Shown here: positions 34,185 through 41,553 of the stretch, piece after piece
Numbering within the stretch: position 1 is the first letter of the stretch
Layout of the letters: every line of letters begins with the position of its first letter
Assembly: GCA_902762435.1 (NCBI GenBank)
Contig: CACWOH010000016.1
Span: forward strand, 20,873-84,872
Source: an uncultured Bacteroidia bacterium
GTDB taxonomy: Bacteria; Bacteroidota; Bacteroidia; Bacteroidales; UBA932
Reading direction: 5' to 3'
Length of the DNA stretch: 64,000 nt
Position numbers and translations under genes: made by a program
The notes under the pieces: generated by a model
What the model saw: the letters and a program-made list of their open reading frames with translations, nothing else
What the model was told of the DNA's origin: nothing
Database searches by the model: none

Positions 34185-34916
34185 CTAAAAACCCTTGTAC
34201 GTCCGCCGGATCTGTTCGTATCCCGCCAGGGTTCCGATGTCGTAACGGTGGCCGGGCATTTCCCAGGCGAACACCAGCGTCCGGCGGCAGAGCCAGGCGA
34301 TGAAACTGCCGGGGGCGTCGGTGCCGCAGCCACCGTCGTCGATGGCGGTGCGCACCAGGCGAAGATCCGCGGCGGTAAAGCAATAAAATGCCGGCACACA
34401 CCAGTGGGAGGCCGGATTCTCCGGCTTCTCCGCCATTGACAGGAGTCGGTCGCCGGGGCCGAGTTCCGCCACGCCGGACCGGCGCAGCCGAGCCGCTTCC
34501 GGTTCGAAATACCGCATCACGCACGAAGCGCCTTTTCCCTCCGCATAGCGGACGAAGCCGGACAGGCTGAAATCCAGCAGGTTGTCCCCGGCCATTACCA
34601 GCAGGTCGTCGTCGATCCCGCAGCGGTCGATCGTAAAGCGGATGTCCCGTACGGCGCCCAGGCGGGTCTCGTTGCTTTCAGTTCCGTCATCGACAATGGT
34701 GACGGCCCGGTGCGAGGAAGCCCATTTTTCAAAAATGCCGGCGAACTTATGGTTCGTCACGACATAGTATTCCTCGATCCGGCCATCCCGTTCCAGATCG
34801 TCGATCAGCCAGTCCAGGATCGGCTTTCCCGCCACTTCCAGCAGGGGTTTCGGGAAGTTTTCCGTCAGGGGATACAGGCGGGTGGCATACCCCGCGGCAA
34901 GGATCAGGCACTTCAT
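34185..34916 (-). CDS. Sugar-phosphate nucleotidyltransferase
   Basis: 243 residues. MKCLILAAGYATRLYPLT with PKPLLEVAGKPIL is the nucleotide- and phosphate-binding signature; DDLLVMAGDNLLDF holds the metal Asp, and EKPENP follows. It condenses a sugar-1-phosphate with an NTP to make an NDP-sugar. It is shorter than RmlA or GalU, similar to HddC/RmlA-like stand-alone transferases. The start overlaps the GHMP kinase stop by four bases, so kinase and transferase probably act in sequence on the same sugar. The nucleotide and sugar are not determinable from the motif alone. Confidence 0.82.
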   Translation of the reverse strand: MKCLILAAGYATRLYPLTENFPKPLLEVAGKPILDWLIDDLERDGRIEEYYVVTNHKFAGIFEKWASSHRAVTIVDDGTESNETRLGAVRDIRFTIDRCGIDDDLLVMAGDNLLDFSLSGFVRYAEGKGASCVMRYFEPEAARLRRSGVAELGPGDRLLSMAEKPENPASHWCVPAFYCFTAADLRLVRTAIDDGGCGTDAPGSFIAWLCRRTLVFAWEMPGHRYDIGTLAGYEQIRRTYKGF

Positions 34917-36085
34917 AACTCGACTCCGTCGGCGCTGTCGCAGATGAACGCGGCGTATTTTCCGGCCATGCCGGGGAAACTCTTCAGATAGGCGTCCCCG
35001 ACGTTCCGGCAGACGGATTCCTCGAATGCGGGGTCGATCAGGGCCATGCAGCAGCCCTTGAAACCGGCGCCGCTGAAACGGCCCCCGTAAATGCCTTCGG
35101 TCCGGGTCATGATCTCATAGAGGCGGATCTGCTCGGGCGCTCCGGACTCCCAGTTGTGTATACTGCTCCAGCCGGACTCGAACGAGAGCCGGCCATATGC
35201 CTCGATGTCGCCCCGACGCCAGGCTTCCGCGCCCTGTTCCACGCGTTCGAACTCGGTGTACCAGTGTTCGCAGCGACGGGCCCAGGGAGCCGGAAGGCGG
35301 TCCTTGTACCGCTCGTACACCGCCCGCGGGACATGGCGGGCCATCGCCTCCCCGAACTTGCCGTATTCCATTCCGGCGAGCGCCTGGAGGGCATAGACGC
35401 CGGCCCGGAGCTCGTCCACGCGCATGTTGTACTTCGACCCGGCGAGGTTGTGCTCCAGTCCGGAGAAGAAAATGGCGATCTCATAGGGTTTCATCGACGG
35501 CGACTGGGGTATCAGCTCATACTTTCCGTCTGCCGTGTCCAGATAAAGCAGGTGACCCCGCCGGCCCAGCACTTCGCAGCTCTGGTCCAGTTTACCCACA
35601 CTGACGCCAACATAGTTCAACTCCGCATCGTACGCAATATCAATCAGTTCCTGCTGCGTGAGCGAGACGCCGTTGACGCGGCAGAGCGCCAGCAGGAAGG
35701 AAAGGATGACCGCCGCGCTGGAGGACAGCCCCCCGATGGGAAGCGTCCCTTCGATGACGCCGCACAGGCCCGTAGCCAGCCGGTATCTGCGGCCCAGCGA
35801 AAGGGTGGCCCCGCGCAGGTAGTCGGCCCAGTCGCCCTGCCGGGACGCCGGCACCGATGCGATATGCCACTGGGCCCGTTTCGGGAACTGCAGGGAGGCC
35901 ATCTCCACCACGCCGTTCTGCTTGGCGGAATAGGCGATGTGGATGCCCTTGTCGATAGCCAAGCCGGTGATCTTGCCCAGGTTATGGTCGGAATGGGCGC
36001 CGATCGGGCAGATCCGGTACGGGCAGAAAGAGCGGCCGTCCGGCTCGCGGCCATAGGTTTGCCGGAATCTGTCTTCACAAAGCAT
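34913..36085 (-). CDS. GHMP sugar kinase, galactokinase/galacturonokinase-like
   Basis: 390 residues. The three GHMP motifs are present: substrate motif CPYRICPIGAHSDHNLG (about 20-37), ATP loop IGGLSSSAAV (about 117) and GRFSGAGFKGCC near the C-terminus. Galactokinases usually have GR-x-N-x-I-G-E-H-x-D-Y; the form here (R-I-C-P-I-G-A-H-x-D-H) instead resembles plant galacturonokinase, where Ala replaces Glu. The probable product is a sugar-1-phosphate, perhaps galacturonate-1-phosphate, handed to the downstream nucleotidyltransferase. Galactokinase proper is less likely because no galT, galE or mutarotase neighbours are present. Confidence 0.75.
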   Translation of the reverse strand: MLCEDRFRQTYGREPDGRSFCPYRICPIGAHSDHNLGKITGLAIDKGIHIAYSAKQNGVVEMASLQFPKRAQWHIASVPASRQGDWADYLRGATLSLGRRYRLATGLCGVIEGTLPIGGLSSSAAVILSFLLALCRVNGVSLTQQELIDIAYDAELNYVGVSVGKLDQSCEVLGRRGHLLYLDTADGKYELIPQSPSMKPYEIAIFFSGLEHNLAGSKYNMRVDELRAGVYALQALAGMEYGKFGEAMARHVPRAVYERYKDRLPAPWARRCEHWYTEFERVEQGAEAWRRGDIEAYGRLSFESGWSSIHNWESGAPEQIRLYEIMTRTEGIYGGRFSGAGFKGCCMALIDPAFEESVCRNVGDAYLKSFPGMAGKYAAFICDSADGVEL

Positions 36086-36099
36086 ATTCTGTACGTCGG

Positions 36100-37053
36100 T
36101 TATTCAGTCGTCAGGGCGGCGAGGCAGCGGCGCAGGCTGTCCGTCCAATACGGAATGGAAAGCCCGAAAGTCCGTTTGACGAGCGTCTTGTCCAGCACGG
36201 AATACGCCGGGCGCCGGACCGGGCTCGGGAATTCATCGGAATGGCAGGGCCGGATATCGCAGGCCGCGTGGCCGGCATACCCGGCAATCGCTTTCGCGAA
36301 ATCGTACCAGCTGCACACGCCTTCATTGCTATAGTGATATATGCCGCAGGGAGATTCTTCGCTTCGCTCAGAATGACAAAGGAGGATGGTTACGATGGCC
36401 GCCGCCAGATCGGCGGCGTAAGTCGGGGTGCCCACCTGGTCGAAGACCACCTTGAGGGAAGGTTTTTCCGCCGTCAGGCGAAGCATCGTGCGGACGAAGT
36501 TCTTGCCGAATTCACTGTAAAGCCAGGCAGTCCGCAGGATGACATAGCGGCAACCGGAGGCTTGTATCGCCTGCTCGCCGTGAAGCTTCGTCAGGCCGTA
36601 AACCCCCGTCGGCGTCCCGGTCTGCCCTTCCCGGCAGGGGGTGTTGCAGGGATCCCCGCCGAAGACATAATCCGTACTGACGTGCACCAGCAGGCCGCCC
36701 GCGTCGCGCATCACCTCCGCAAGGATCTGCGGGGCACGCGCATTAAGGAGTTCCGCCAGGTCGGGATGGCTCTCCGCCGCATCCACGTCGGTGTAAGCCG
36801 CACAGTTGACGACGGCGTCGATCCCGGATTCCCGTACGAGGGAACGGACAGCCTCCGGGTCCGTGATGTCGAGCCGTCGGGTGGACAGGTCCACGCCCGC
36901 CCCGCCGAGCCTGCGGAGCATTACCGCCGATTCCCCGGAGACGTCGTTGATATCGGTGAAAATGAAACGATGCCCGGAAGCCGGAGCATCCGCTGCGACA
37001 AGGCGCAACTCATTGCCCAGCTGACCGTTGGCTCCTGTGACGAGGATATTCAT
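36100..37053 (-). CDS. rfbD: dTDP-4-dehydrorhamnose reductase
   Basis: 317 residues from the ATG at 37053 (MNILVTGANGQLGNEL); the longer frame overlaps rfbC. NAD(P) loop, VNCAAYTDVDAAE, STDYVFGG, the active-site Y-x-x-x-K in YGLTKLHGE, and GIYHYSNEGVCSWYDFA are all typical. It performs the last step of dTDP-L-rhamnose synthesis. It is about 25 residues longer than usual because of an insertion, CHSERSEES plus neighbours (about residues 225-238), just before GIYHYSNEG; that insertion is a dispersed DNA repeat read in frame (see 36352). The insertion lies in a surface loop region, so the enzyme may remain functional. Confidence 0.85.
   Translation of the reverse strand: MNILVTGANGQLGNELRLVAADAPASGHRFIFTDINDVSGESAVMLRRLGGAGVDLSTRRLDITDPEAVRSLVRESGIDAVVNCAAYTDVDAAESHPDLAELLNARAPQILAEVMRDAGGLLVHVSTDYVFGGDPCNTPCREGQTGTPTGVYGLTKLHGEQAIQASGCRYVILRTAWLYSEFGKNFVRTMLRLTAEKPSLKVVFDQVGTPTYAADLAAAIVTILLCHSERSEESPCGIYHYSNEGVCSWYDFAKAIAGYAGHAACDIRPCHSDEFPSPVRRPAYSVLDKTLVKRTFGLSIPYWTDSLRRCLAALTTE
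36352..36378. repeat. Dispersed short repeat (HSERSEES-encoding) inside rfbD
   Basis: Read on the minus strand the sequence begins TGTCATTCTGAGCGAAGC and continues GAAGAATCT. Translated in the rfbD frame it gives CHSERSEES, a peptide that turns up as a spurious or inserted segment in many unrelated bacterial proteins because the DNA is a mobile short repeat. It contains the inner near-palindrome TTCGCTTCG. No second copy was noticed in this window. Confidence 0.75.
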
Positions 37054-37054
37054 A

Positions 37055-37624
37055 TCAGTCTGCAAAAACAAAAGGGCTGTCCGTGAGGACGGCACGGTTC
37101 CGGTCCTTTTCGCTCATCGTCGCCTGATCGGGCGGGATGCGCCAGTCAATCCCGAGCGCCGGGTCGAGCAGCTGGATGCCGGAATCCGCCTCGGGATGGT
37201 AGAATTCATCGCACTTGTACTGGAAGACCGCATCCTCGCTCAGGACGGCGAATCCATGGGCAAAACCCTTGTCGATGAAAAGCTGGCGATGGTTTTCGCC
37301 CGTCAGTTCCACGGCAACGTGCTTTCCGTAGGTCGGGGACCCCTTCCGGATGTCCACGGCCACATCCAGTACGGTCCCCCGGACGCAGCGCACCAGTTTG
37401 CTCTGGGTAAAGGGCGGATTCTGGAAATGAAGGCCCCGGATAACGCCGTAGCGGGATTTAGATTCGTTGTCCTGCACGAAGCGGACGGGATGCCCCAGCA
37501 CCGGCACCACCTCCGCGTCGAAATCCCGTTGGGAGAAACTCTCGAAAAAATAGCCGCGCGCGTCCCCGAAAACCCGCGGCTCGAGGATCAGCACACCCTC
37601 TATGTCCGTCTTGATTACGTTCAT
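37055..37624 (-). CDS. rfbC: dTDP-4-dehydrorhamnose 3,5-epimerase
   Basis: 189 residues from the ATG at 37624, which overlaps the rfbA stop by four bases. Cupin enzyme: [35 protein letters not shown] (His of the active site), [21 protein letters not shown] and [15 protein letters not shown] are all standard RmlC motifs. Converts dTDP-4-keto-6-deoxyglucose to the L-lyxo 4-keto sugar for RfbD. The order rfbA-rfbC-rfbD is compact, but rfbB (4,6-dehydratase) is missing from the window and must be supplied from elsewhere. Confidence 0.92.
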   Translation of the reverse strand: MNVIKTDIEGVLILEPRVFGDARGYFFESFSQRDFDAEVVPVLGHPVRFVQDNESKSRYGVIRGLHFQNPPFTQSKLVRCVRGTVLDVAVDIRKGSPTYGKHVAVELTGENHRQLFIDKGFAHGFAVLSEDAVFQYKCDEFYHPEADSGIQLLDPALGIDWRIPPDQATMSEKDRNRAVLTDSPFVFAD

Positions 37625-38511
37625 CTCTTCCGCTTCTCGTCCTCGATGCATTTGAGCAGGTACTGCCCATACTGGTTCTTCAGCATCGGCTGCGCCAGGG
37701 CGCGCATCTTCTCCTCATCGATCCAGCCGCGGTGGTAGGCGATGCCCTCCAGGCAGGCGATCTTGAGGCCTTGGCGCTTCTCGATCACTTCCACGAAGAT
37801 GGACGCCTCCGCCAGGCTGTCGTGCGTACCGGTGTCCAGCCAGGCGAATCCGCGGCCGAGGGTCTGGACCTTCAGTTCACGGGCTTCGAGGAACGTCTGG
37901 TTCACGGTCGTGATCTCCAGTTCTCCGCGGGCGGACGGCTTGATGTGTTTGGCGATTTCCACCACCTTGTTGGGGTAAAAATACAAGCCCACCACGGCAT
38001 AGTTGCTCTTCGGCGCAGAAGGCTTTTCCTCGATGCCCAGGCAGTTGCCGTCCGCATCGATCTCCGCCACGCCGTAGCGTTCGGGATCATCCACCCAGTA
38101 GCCGAATACGGTGGCCTTGCCGTCCTGCTCCGCCGTGCGCACCGCCTCTTTCAGCAGGGGTGTGAAACCGCTGCCGTGGAAGATGTTGTCGCCCAGCACC
38201 AGGCAGACGCTGTCGTCTCCGACGAACTCTTCGCCGATGATGAAAGCCTGTGCCAGGCCGTCGGGAGAAGGCTGCTCGGCGTACGCGAAACGCACGCCGT
38301 AATCGGAGCCGTCGCCCAGCAGGCGCCGGAACCCCGGCAGGTCCTGCGGGGTGCTGATAATCAATATGTCGCGGATGCCCGCCAGCATCAGCACGCTGAT
38401 CGGGTAGTACACCATCGGCTTGTCGTAGATGGGGAGCAGCTGCTTGCTGACGCCCTTCGTGATCGGGTATAGCCGGGTGCCGGAGCCTCCTGCGAGTACG
38501 ATTCCTTTCAT
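37621..38511 (-). CDS. rfbA: Glucose-1-phosphate thymidylyltransferase
   Basis: 296 residues, the usual RmlA length. [18 protein letters not shown] (nucleotide loop), [28 protein letters not shown] (metal Asp) and [21 protein letters not shown] are all diagnostic. First committed step to dTDP-rhamnose and other dTDP-sugars. It is the first gene of the five-gene minus-strand unit and has its own candidate promoter box at 38530. Rhamnose may serve the neighbouring glycan locus or another surface glycan. Confidence 0.93.
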   Translation of the reverse strand: MKGIVLAGGSGTRLYPITKGVSKQLLPIYDKPMVYYPISVLMLAGIRDILIISTPQDLPGFRRLLGDGSDYGVRFAYAEQPSPDGLAQAFIIGEEFVGDDSVCLVLGDNIFHGSGFTPLLKEAVRTAEQDGKATVFGYWVDDPERYGVAEIDADGNCLGIEEKPSAPKSNYAVVGLYFYPNKVVEIAKHIKPSARGELEITTVNQTFLEARELKVQTLGRGFAWLDTGTHDSLAEASIFVEVIEKRQGLKIACLEGIAYHRGWIDEEKMRALAQPMLKNQYGQYLLKCIEDEKRKR

Positions 38512-38529
38512 ATGGTTCGATTAAACATA

Positions 38530-38537
38530 CAAAGATA
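38530..38537 (-). promoter_or_regulatory. Candidate rfbA promoter, -7 box TATCTTTG
   Basis: Perfect TAnnTTTG on the minus strand, 18 bases before the rfbA ATG. No good TTG is found 19-20 bases upstream (TTT instead). It lies back to back with the plus-strand promoter at 38562-38592. Confidence 0.6.
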
Positions 38538-38561
38538 GGCATTTTGCCGCAGAGATAAAAA

Positions 38562-38592
38562 TTGTGTATTTCCCGCACTTTCCATAACTTTG
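38562..38592 (+). promoter_or_regulatory. Promoter of the C11 protease lipoprotein gene
   Basis: -33 TTG at 38562-38564, spacing 20, -7 box TAACTTTG at 38585-38592. Only six bases separate the box from the ATG at 38599, so the transcript would start at or next to the start codon (leaderless). Confidence 0.65.
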
Positions 38593-38598
38593 TGGTCT

Positions 38599-39831
38599 AT
38601 GCGCAAGTTCAAGTCATTGCTGATCGTCTTGGCCGGGATGCTCCTGGCAGGCTGCCACGGGACCCTCCGTCCCTACGAGGGGACCTACGACCAGGTCCTC
38701 GTGTACTGCGCCCTGGGCTACAACAACCTCAGCGGCAACCTGGCCGCCAATTTCGAGGATATCCAGACGGACATCCTCCCCGGTCTGTCCAGCGACAAGG
38801 CGATCGTTGCGTTCTGCCACAACACGGCAGCGGGCGGCGGCTACACGACACCCAACCCTCCGGTGCTCGTCCGGATCTACCGAGGCCGCGACGGACAGCC
38901 GGTGGCGGACACCCTCAAGACCTATGACGCCGGCATGGTCAGCGCATCCAAAGAGAGCCTCCGGCAGGTCCTGGAAGAGGTCCGGACAAGCTTCCCTGCC
39001 AAGCACTACGGGATGGTTTTCTCCTCCCACGGAACCGGCTGGTTACCAGATAATTATAATAGCGGCTCCGAGCGTTCCAGCCTCCGGAGCAGCCTTCCGG
39101 AACCTGCGTCTTCCTGGCCGCTGACCAAGGGCGTCGGGAACCAGTTCTCCGGCAGTTTCCGGGACCCGGACATCCGGTGGATCGAGCTGCAGGATTTTGC
39201 GGCAGCCATCCCGATGAAACTGGACTATCTGATCCTCGACGCCTGCCTGATGGGTACGGTGGAGACTGCCTGGGAGCTCCGGAACGTCTGCGACCGGCTG
39301 GTGTTCTCGCCTACCGAGATCCTTGCGGCGGGCATGGTGTACAATACCCTCTCCTGGGACATGTTCAGCGGCTCCCAGCCGGACCTGGAAACATACTGCC
39401 GGGAATATTACGAGTATTATGACGCACAGTCCGGAAGCTATCGCTCCGCGACCGTAACGCTGGTGGAGTGCGGAAAACTCGACGCCCTGGCGGATGCCTT
39501 CGGCGCCATCGTGGCGGCACACCGCGACAAACTTTCGATCAGCCTGGCCGGGAGCGTGCAGCATTATTATTACAGGGGAAGCAAGCTGAGTTTCTTCTTC
39601 GACCTGCGGGACCTCGCCGACCAGCTGGGCGCCACCTCCGCGGAAATGGCGCGGCTCGACGCCGCCCTCGCCGAGGCCGTCAGTTATCACGCCGAGACGC
39701 CGACGTTCTTCGACCTCAAGCTCGAGCGCTGCTGCGGCCTGTCGACCTATATCCCGGACGCCTCCCGCCCCCGGCTCAACGCCTTCTACCGCACCCTCTC
39801 CTGGAACGACCGCGTCCGTCTGGTAGAATAG
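38599..39831 (+). CDS. Clostripain-family (C11) cysteine peptidase, lipoprotein
   Basis: 410 residues from the ATG at 38599. A lipoprotein signal peptide ends in the lipobox LLAGC (Cys19). The C11 catalytic dyad is His in FSSHGTGW (about 140) and Cys in LDACLMGTVETAW (about 215). An Arg/Lys-specific, often calcium-activated, self-processing peptidase is the family expectation; it would be anchored in the outer membrane or periplasm. Isolated transcription unit with its own promoter. The region around residues 300-330 (HYYYRGSKLSFFFDLRD) matches the family C-terminal domain. Confidence 0.83.
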   Translation: MRKFKSLLIVLAGMLLAGCHGTLRPYEGTYDQVLVYCALGYNNLSGNLAANFEDIQTDILPGLSSDKAIVAFCHNTAAGGGYTTPNPPVLVRIYRGRDGQPVADTLKTYDAGMVSASKESLRQVLEEVRTSFPAKHYGMVFSSHGTGWLPDNYNSGSERSSLRSSLPEPASSWPLTKGVGNQFSGSFRDPDIRWIELQDFAAAIPMKLDYLILDACLMGTVETAWELRNVCDRLVFSPTEILAAGMVYNTLSWDMFSGSQPDLETYCREYYEYYDAQSGSYRSATVTLVECGKLDALADAFGAIVAAHRDKLSISLAGSVQHYYYRGSKLSFFFDLRDLADQLGATSAEMARLDAALAEAVSYHAETPTFFDLKLERCCGLSTYIPDASRPRLNAFYRTLSWNDRVRLVE

Positions 39832-39839
39832 GGAAAGTA

Positions 39840-39869
39840 TTGGAAAATCAGAAATATTCAGTATCTTTG
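39840..39869 (+). promoter_or_regulatory. Promoter of rplY-pth
   Basis: -33 TTG at 39840-39842, spacing 19, -7 box TATCTTTG at 39862-39869: a full consensus match. Transcript start near 39875 leaves a structured leader of about 80 nt before rplY. Confidence 0.75.
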
Positions 39870-39880
39870 CGCGCATTTTG

Positions 39881-39927
39881 AAAACCGCTAAGGTTTTGGT
39901 GCAATGGGATTTGGGTTCGCCCCAAAT
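39881..39927 (+). promoter_or_regulatory. Two tandem hairpins in the rplY leader
   Basis: First hairpin: AAAACC (39881-39886) with GGTTTT (39892-39897). Second: ATTTGGG (39909-39915) with CCCAAAT (39921-39927); the inner part can close as GGG-TTCG-CCC, a stable UUCG tetraloop. No T-run follows, so these are not terminators. A ribosomal-protein autoregulation site is possible; no known riboswitch recognised. Confidence 0.5.
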
Positions 39928-39955
39928 TGAGTAACACATTTTAACAAACAGAACA

Positions 39956-40531
39956 ATGCAGCATTTTGAACTGAAAGGCCAGACCCGCAAGGTCGGCAAC
40001 AAGGCCGTCATCAAGGCCTTCCGCCGCGAAGGCCTCGTGCCGTGCAACCTGTACGGCCTCGGTATGGAGAACGTCCTCTTCACCGTCAACGCCAAGGACC
40101 TCAAGGCCCTCACCGACACTCCGAAGGCATACATCGTGGACCTCGTCCTCGATGGCGGCGCCCCGCAGACCGCCGTCCTGCACGAAATCCAGTGGCATCC
40201 CGTCACGGACGCCTGCCTGCACATCGACTTCCTCGCCGTGGACGAGAAGAAGCCCATCACCATCAGCGTCCCGCTCGTGATTACCGGTCACGCCAAGGGT
40301 GTCCAGCAGGGTGGCAAGTTCTACCAGAACACCCGCAGCCTGCGCATCTCCGCCCAGATGAAAGACCTCCCCGACGAGATCACCGTGGACATCACGCCCC
40401 TCGGACTGGACAAGCGCATCAAGGCTTCCGACATCCAGGTGAAGAACGTCGCCGTCGTCTCCGACAAGGACACCATCATCTGCGGCGTCAAGACCACGCG
40501 CAATGTTACTGCGGCTGCTGCGGAGGAATAA
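39956..40531 (+). CDS. rplY: 50S ribosomal protein L25 (general stress protein Ctc form)
   Basis: 191 residues, the long CTC-type L25 with two domains. The N-terminal 5S-rRNA-binding domain starts MQHFELKGQTRKVGNKAVIKAFRREGLVPCNLYG; a C-terminal beta domain follows (about 95-185) with HIDFLAVDEKKPITISVPLV, DLPDEITVDITPLG. Binds 5S rRNA in the large subunit. Upstream lie a consensus promoter and paired hairpins. The gene overlaps or closely precedes pth, a very common pairing in bacteria. Confidence 0.93.
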   Translation: MQHFELKGQTRKVGNKAVIKAFRREGLVPCNLYGLGMENVLFTVNAKDLKALTDTPKAYIVDLVLDGGAPQTAVLHEIQWHPVTDACLHIDFLAVDEKKPITISVPLVITGHAKGVQQGGKFYQNTRSLRISAQMKDLPDEITVDITPLGLDKRIKASDIQVKNVAVVSDKDTIICGVKTTRNVTAAAAEE

Positions 40532-41147
40532 ACCCGAAGCTCCCGTGGCTGACAAGTGTTATCTGGTGGTCGGGCTCGGCAACATCGGTGCCGAATACGC
40601 CAACACGAGACACAACATCGGTTTTATGATATTGGATGCCTGGGCCCAGGCATCCAATGTCGTTTTCGAGCCCGGCCGTTACGGCGACATGGCCGTCGTG
40701 CGGGACAAGGGGCGGGAATTCCACCTGCTGAAGCCCTCGACCTACATGAATCTCAGCGGCAACGCCGTCCGCTATTGGCTGCAGAAACTCGAAATCCCCC
40801 GCGAATGCCTGATGGTCATCTGCGACGACATCAACCTTCCCTTCGGCACGATCCGCCTGCGCGCCAGCGGCAGCGACGGCGGGCACAACGGCCTCGCCCA
40901 TATCGGGGAGATGCTGGAAAGCAAGGAATGGGCGCGGCTGCGCATCGGCATCGGACACGACTTCGCCCTGGGCGGACAGATCGACTACGTGCTCGGCAGC
41001 CTGTCGGAAGAGCAGCTTAAGGAAATCCCCGGAATAGCCCGCACCGTGGCCGGCGGTCTGCGCACCTGGGCCTTCCTGGGTGTCCAGAAGGCCATGTCGC
41101 AGCTGAATTCGCGCATAAAAACCGAAAAAACCGCAATTGAAGATTGA
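40503..41147 (+). CDS. pth: Peptidyl-tRNA hydrolase
   Basis: Up to 214 residues. Releases tRNA from peptidyl-tRNA that drops off the ribosome. Conserved residues are NTRHNIGF (catalytic His with its Asn), KPSTYMNLSG, and ICDDINLPFG (Asp), then SGGGHNGL-like SDGGHNGLAHI. The ATG at 40503 lies 29 bases inside rplY. The GTG at 40548, just before DKCYLVVGLGNIG, would give a more usual N-terminus and has GGAGG about 20 bases upstream, so the true start is uncertain. C-terminal tail is Lys-rich. Confidence 0.9.
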   Translation: MLLRLLRRNKPEAPVADKCYLVVGLGNIGAEYANTRHNIGFMILDAWAQASNVVFEPGRYGDMAVVRDKGREFHLLKPSTYMNLSGNAVRYWLQKLEIPRECLMVICDDINLPFGTIRLRASGSDGGHNGLAHIGEMLESKEWARLRIGIGHDFALGGQIDYVLGSLSEEQLKEIPGIARTVAGGLRTWAFLGVQKAMSQLNSRIKTEKTAIED

Positions 41148-41162
41148 ATTTGAGAGAAATAT

Positions 41163-41193
41163 TTGTTTTTTTTTCGATTCTTTCTTACCTTGC
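41163..41193 (+). promoter_or_regulatory. Candidate promoter of the histone-like gene
   Basis: -33 TTG at 41163-41165, spacing 20 through a T-rich stretch, -7 box TACCTTGC at 41186-41193 (TAnnTTG with C at the last position). A 44-base leader precedes the ATG at 41238. Confidence 0.55.
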
Positions 41194-41237
41194 AGTGGCA
41201 TAAGCAGTTACCACTAACATTTTAAAAATATCAAATC

Positions 41238-41411
41238 ATGAAAGAACTTGTAAAGAAAATCGAAGAGACGATGGACCTTTTCAAGGTCAACGCCGAAGCT
41301 CAAGTCGTCAAGGGAAACAAGGCCGCCGGTGCCCGCGCCCGCAAGGCCGCCCTGGAGCTGATGAAGGACCTCAAGGAGTTCCGCAAGGCTTCCGTCGCTG
41401 ACGCGAAGTAA
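41238..41411 (+). CDS. Histone H1-like (Hc1-type) DNA-binding protein, 57 aa
   Basis: 57 residues: starts MKELVKKIEETMDLF, then a Lys/Ala/Arg-rich stretch KGNKAAGARARKAALELM and ends LKEFRKASVADAK. The length and this Lys-rich, helix-forming pattern match the small Hc1-like histone proteins found throughout Bacteroidota. Likely a nucleoid protein. It has its own promoter and is followed by a terminator, so it is monocistronic. Codon use looks highly expressed (mostly AAG, CTG, GCC). Confidence 0.85.
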   Translation: MKELVKKIEETMDLFKVNAEAQVVKGNKAAGARARKAALELMKDLKEFRKASVADAK

Positions 41412-41487
41412 TTTTTTTTGAAATTTTTTGCAACGTTTCTGAAACCGCCCGCATCTATGTTGTAGGTTTAGGTTTTAGTACACGTCT

Positions 41488-41520
41488 AAAGGTCGGTAGC
41501 CGCGAGGTTTCCGGCCTTTT
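41488..41520 (+). terminator. Rho-independent terminator after the histone-like gene
   Basis: AAAGGTCGG (41488-41496) pairs with CCGGCCTTT (41511-41519), nine base pairs including one T-G wobble, followed by T-rich TTTTGCTCTTTT. It ends the histone-like transcript before the protease gene. Confidence 0.65.
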
Positions 41521-41553
41521 GCTCTTTTCCGGAAGAATCACTATCTTAGTGCT

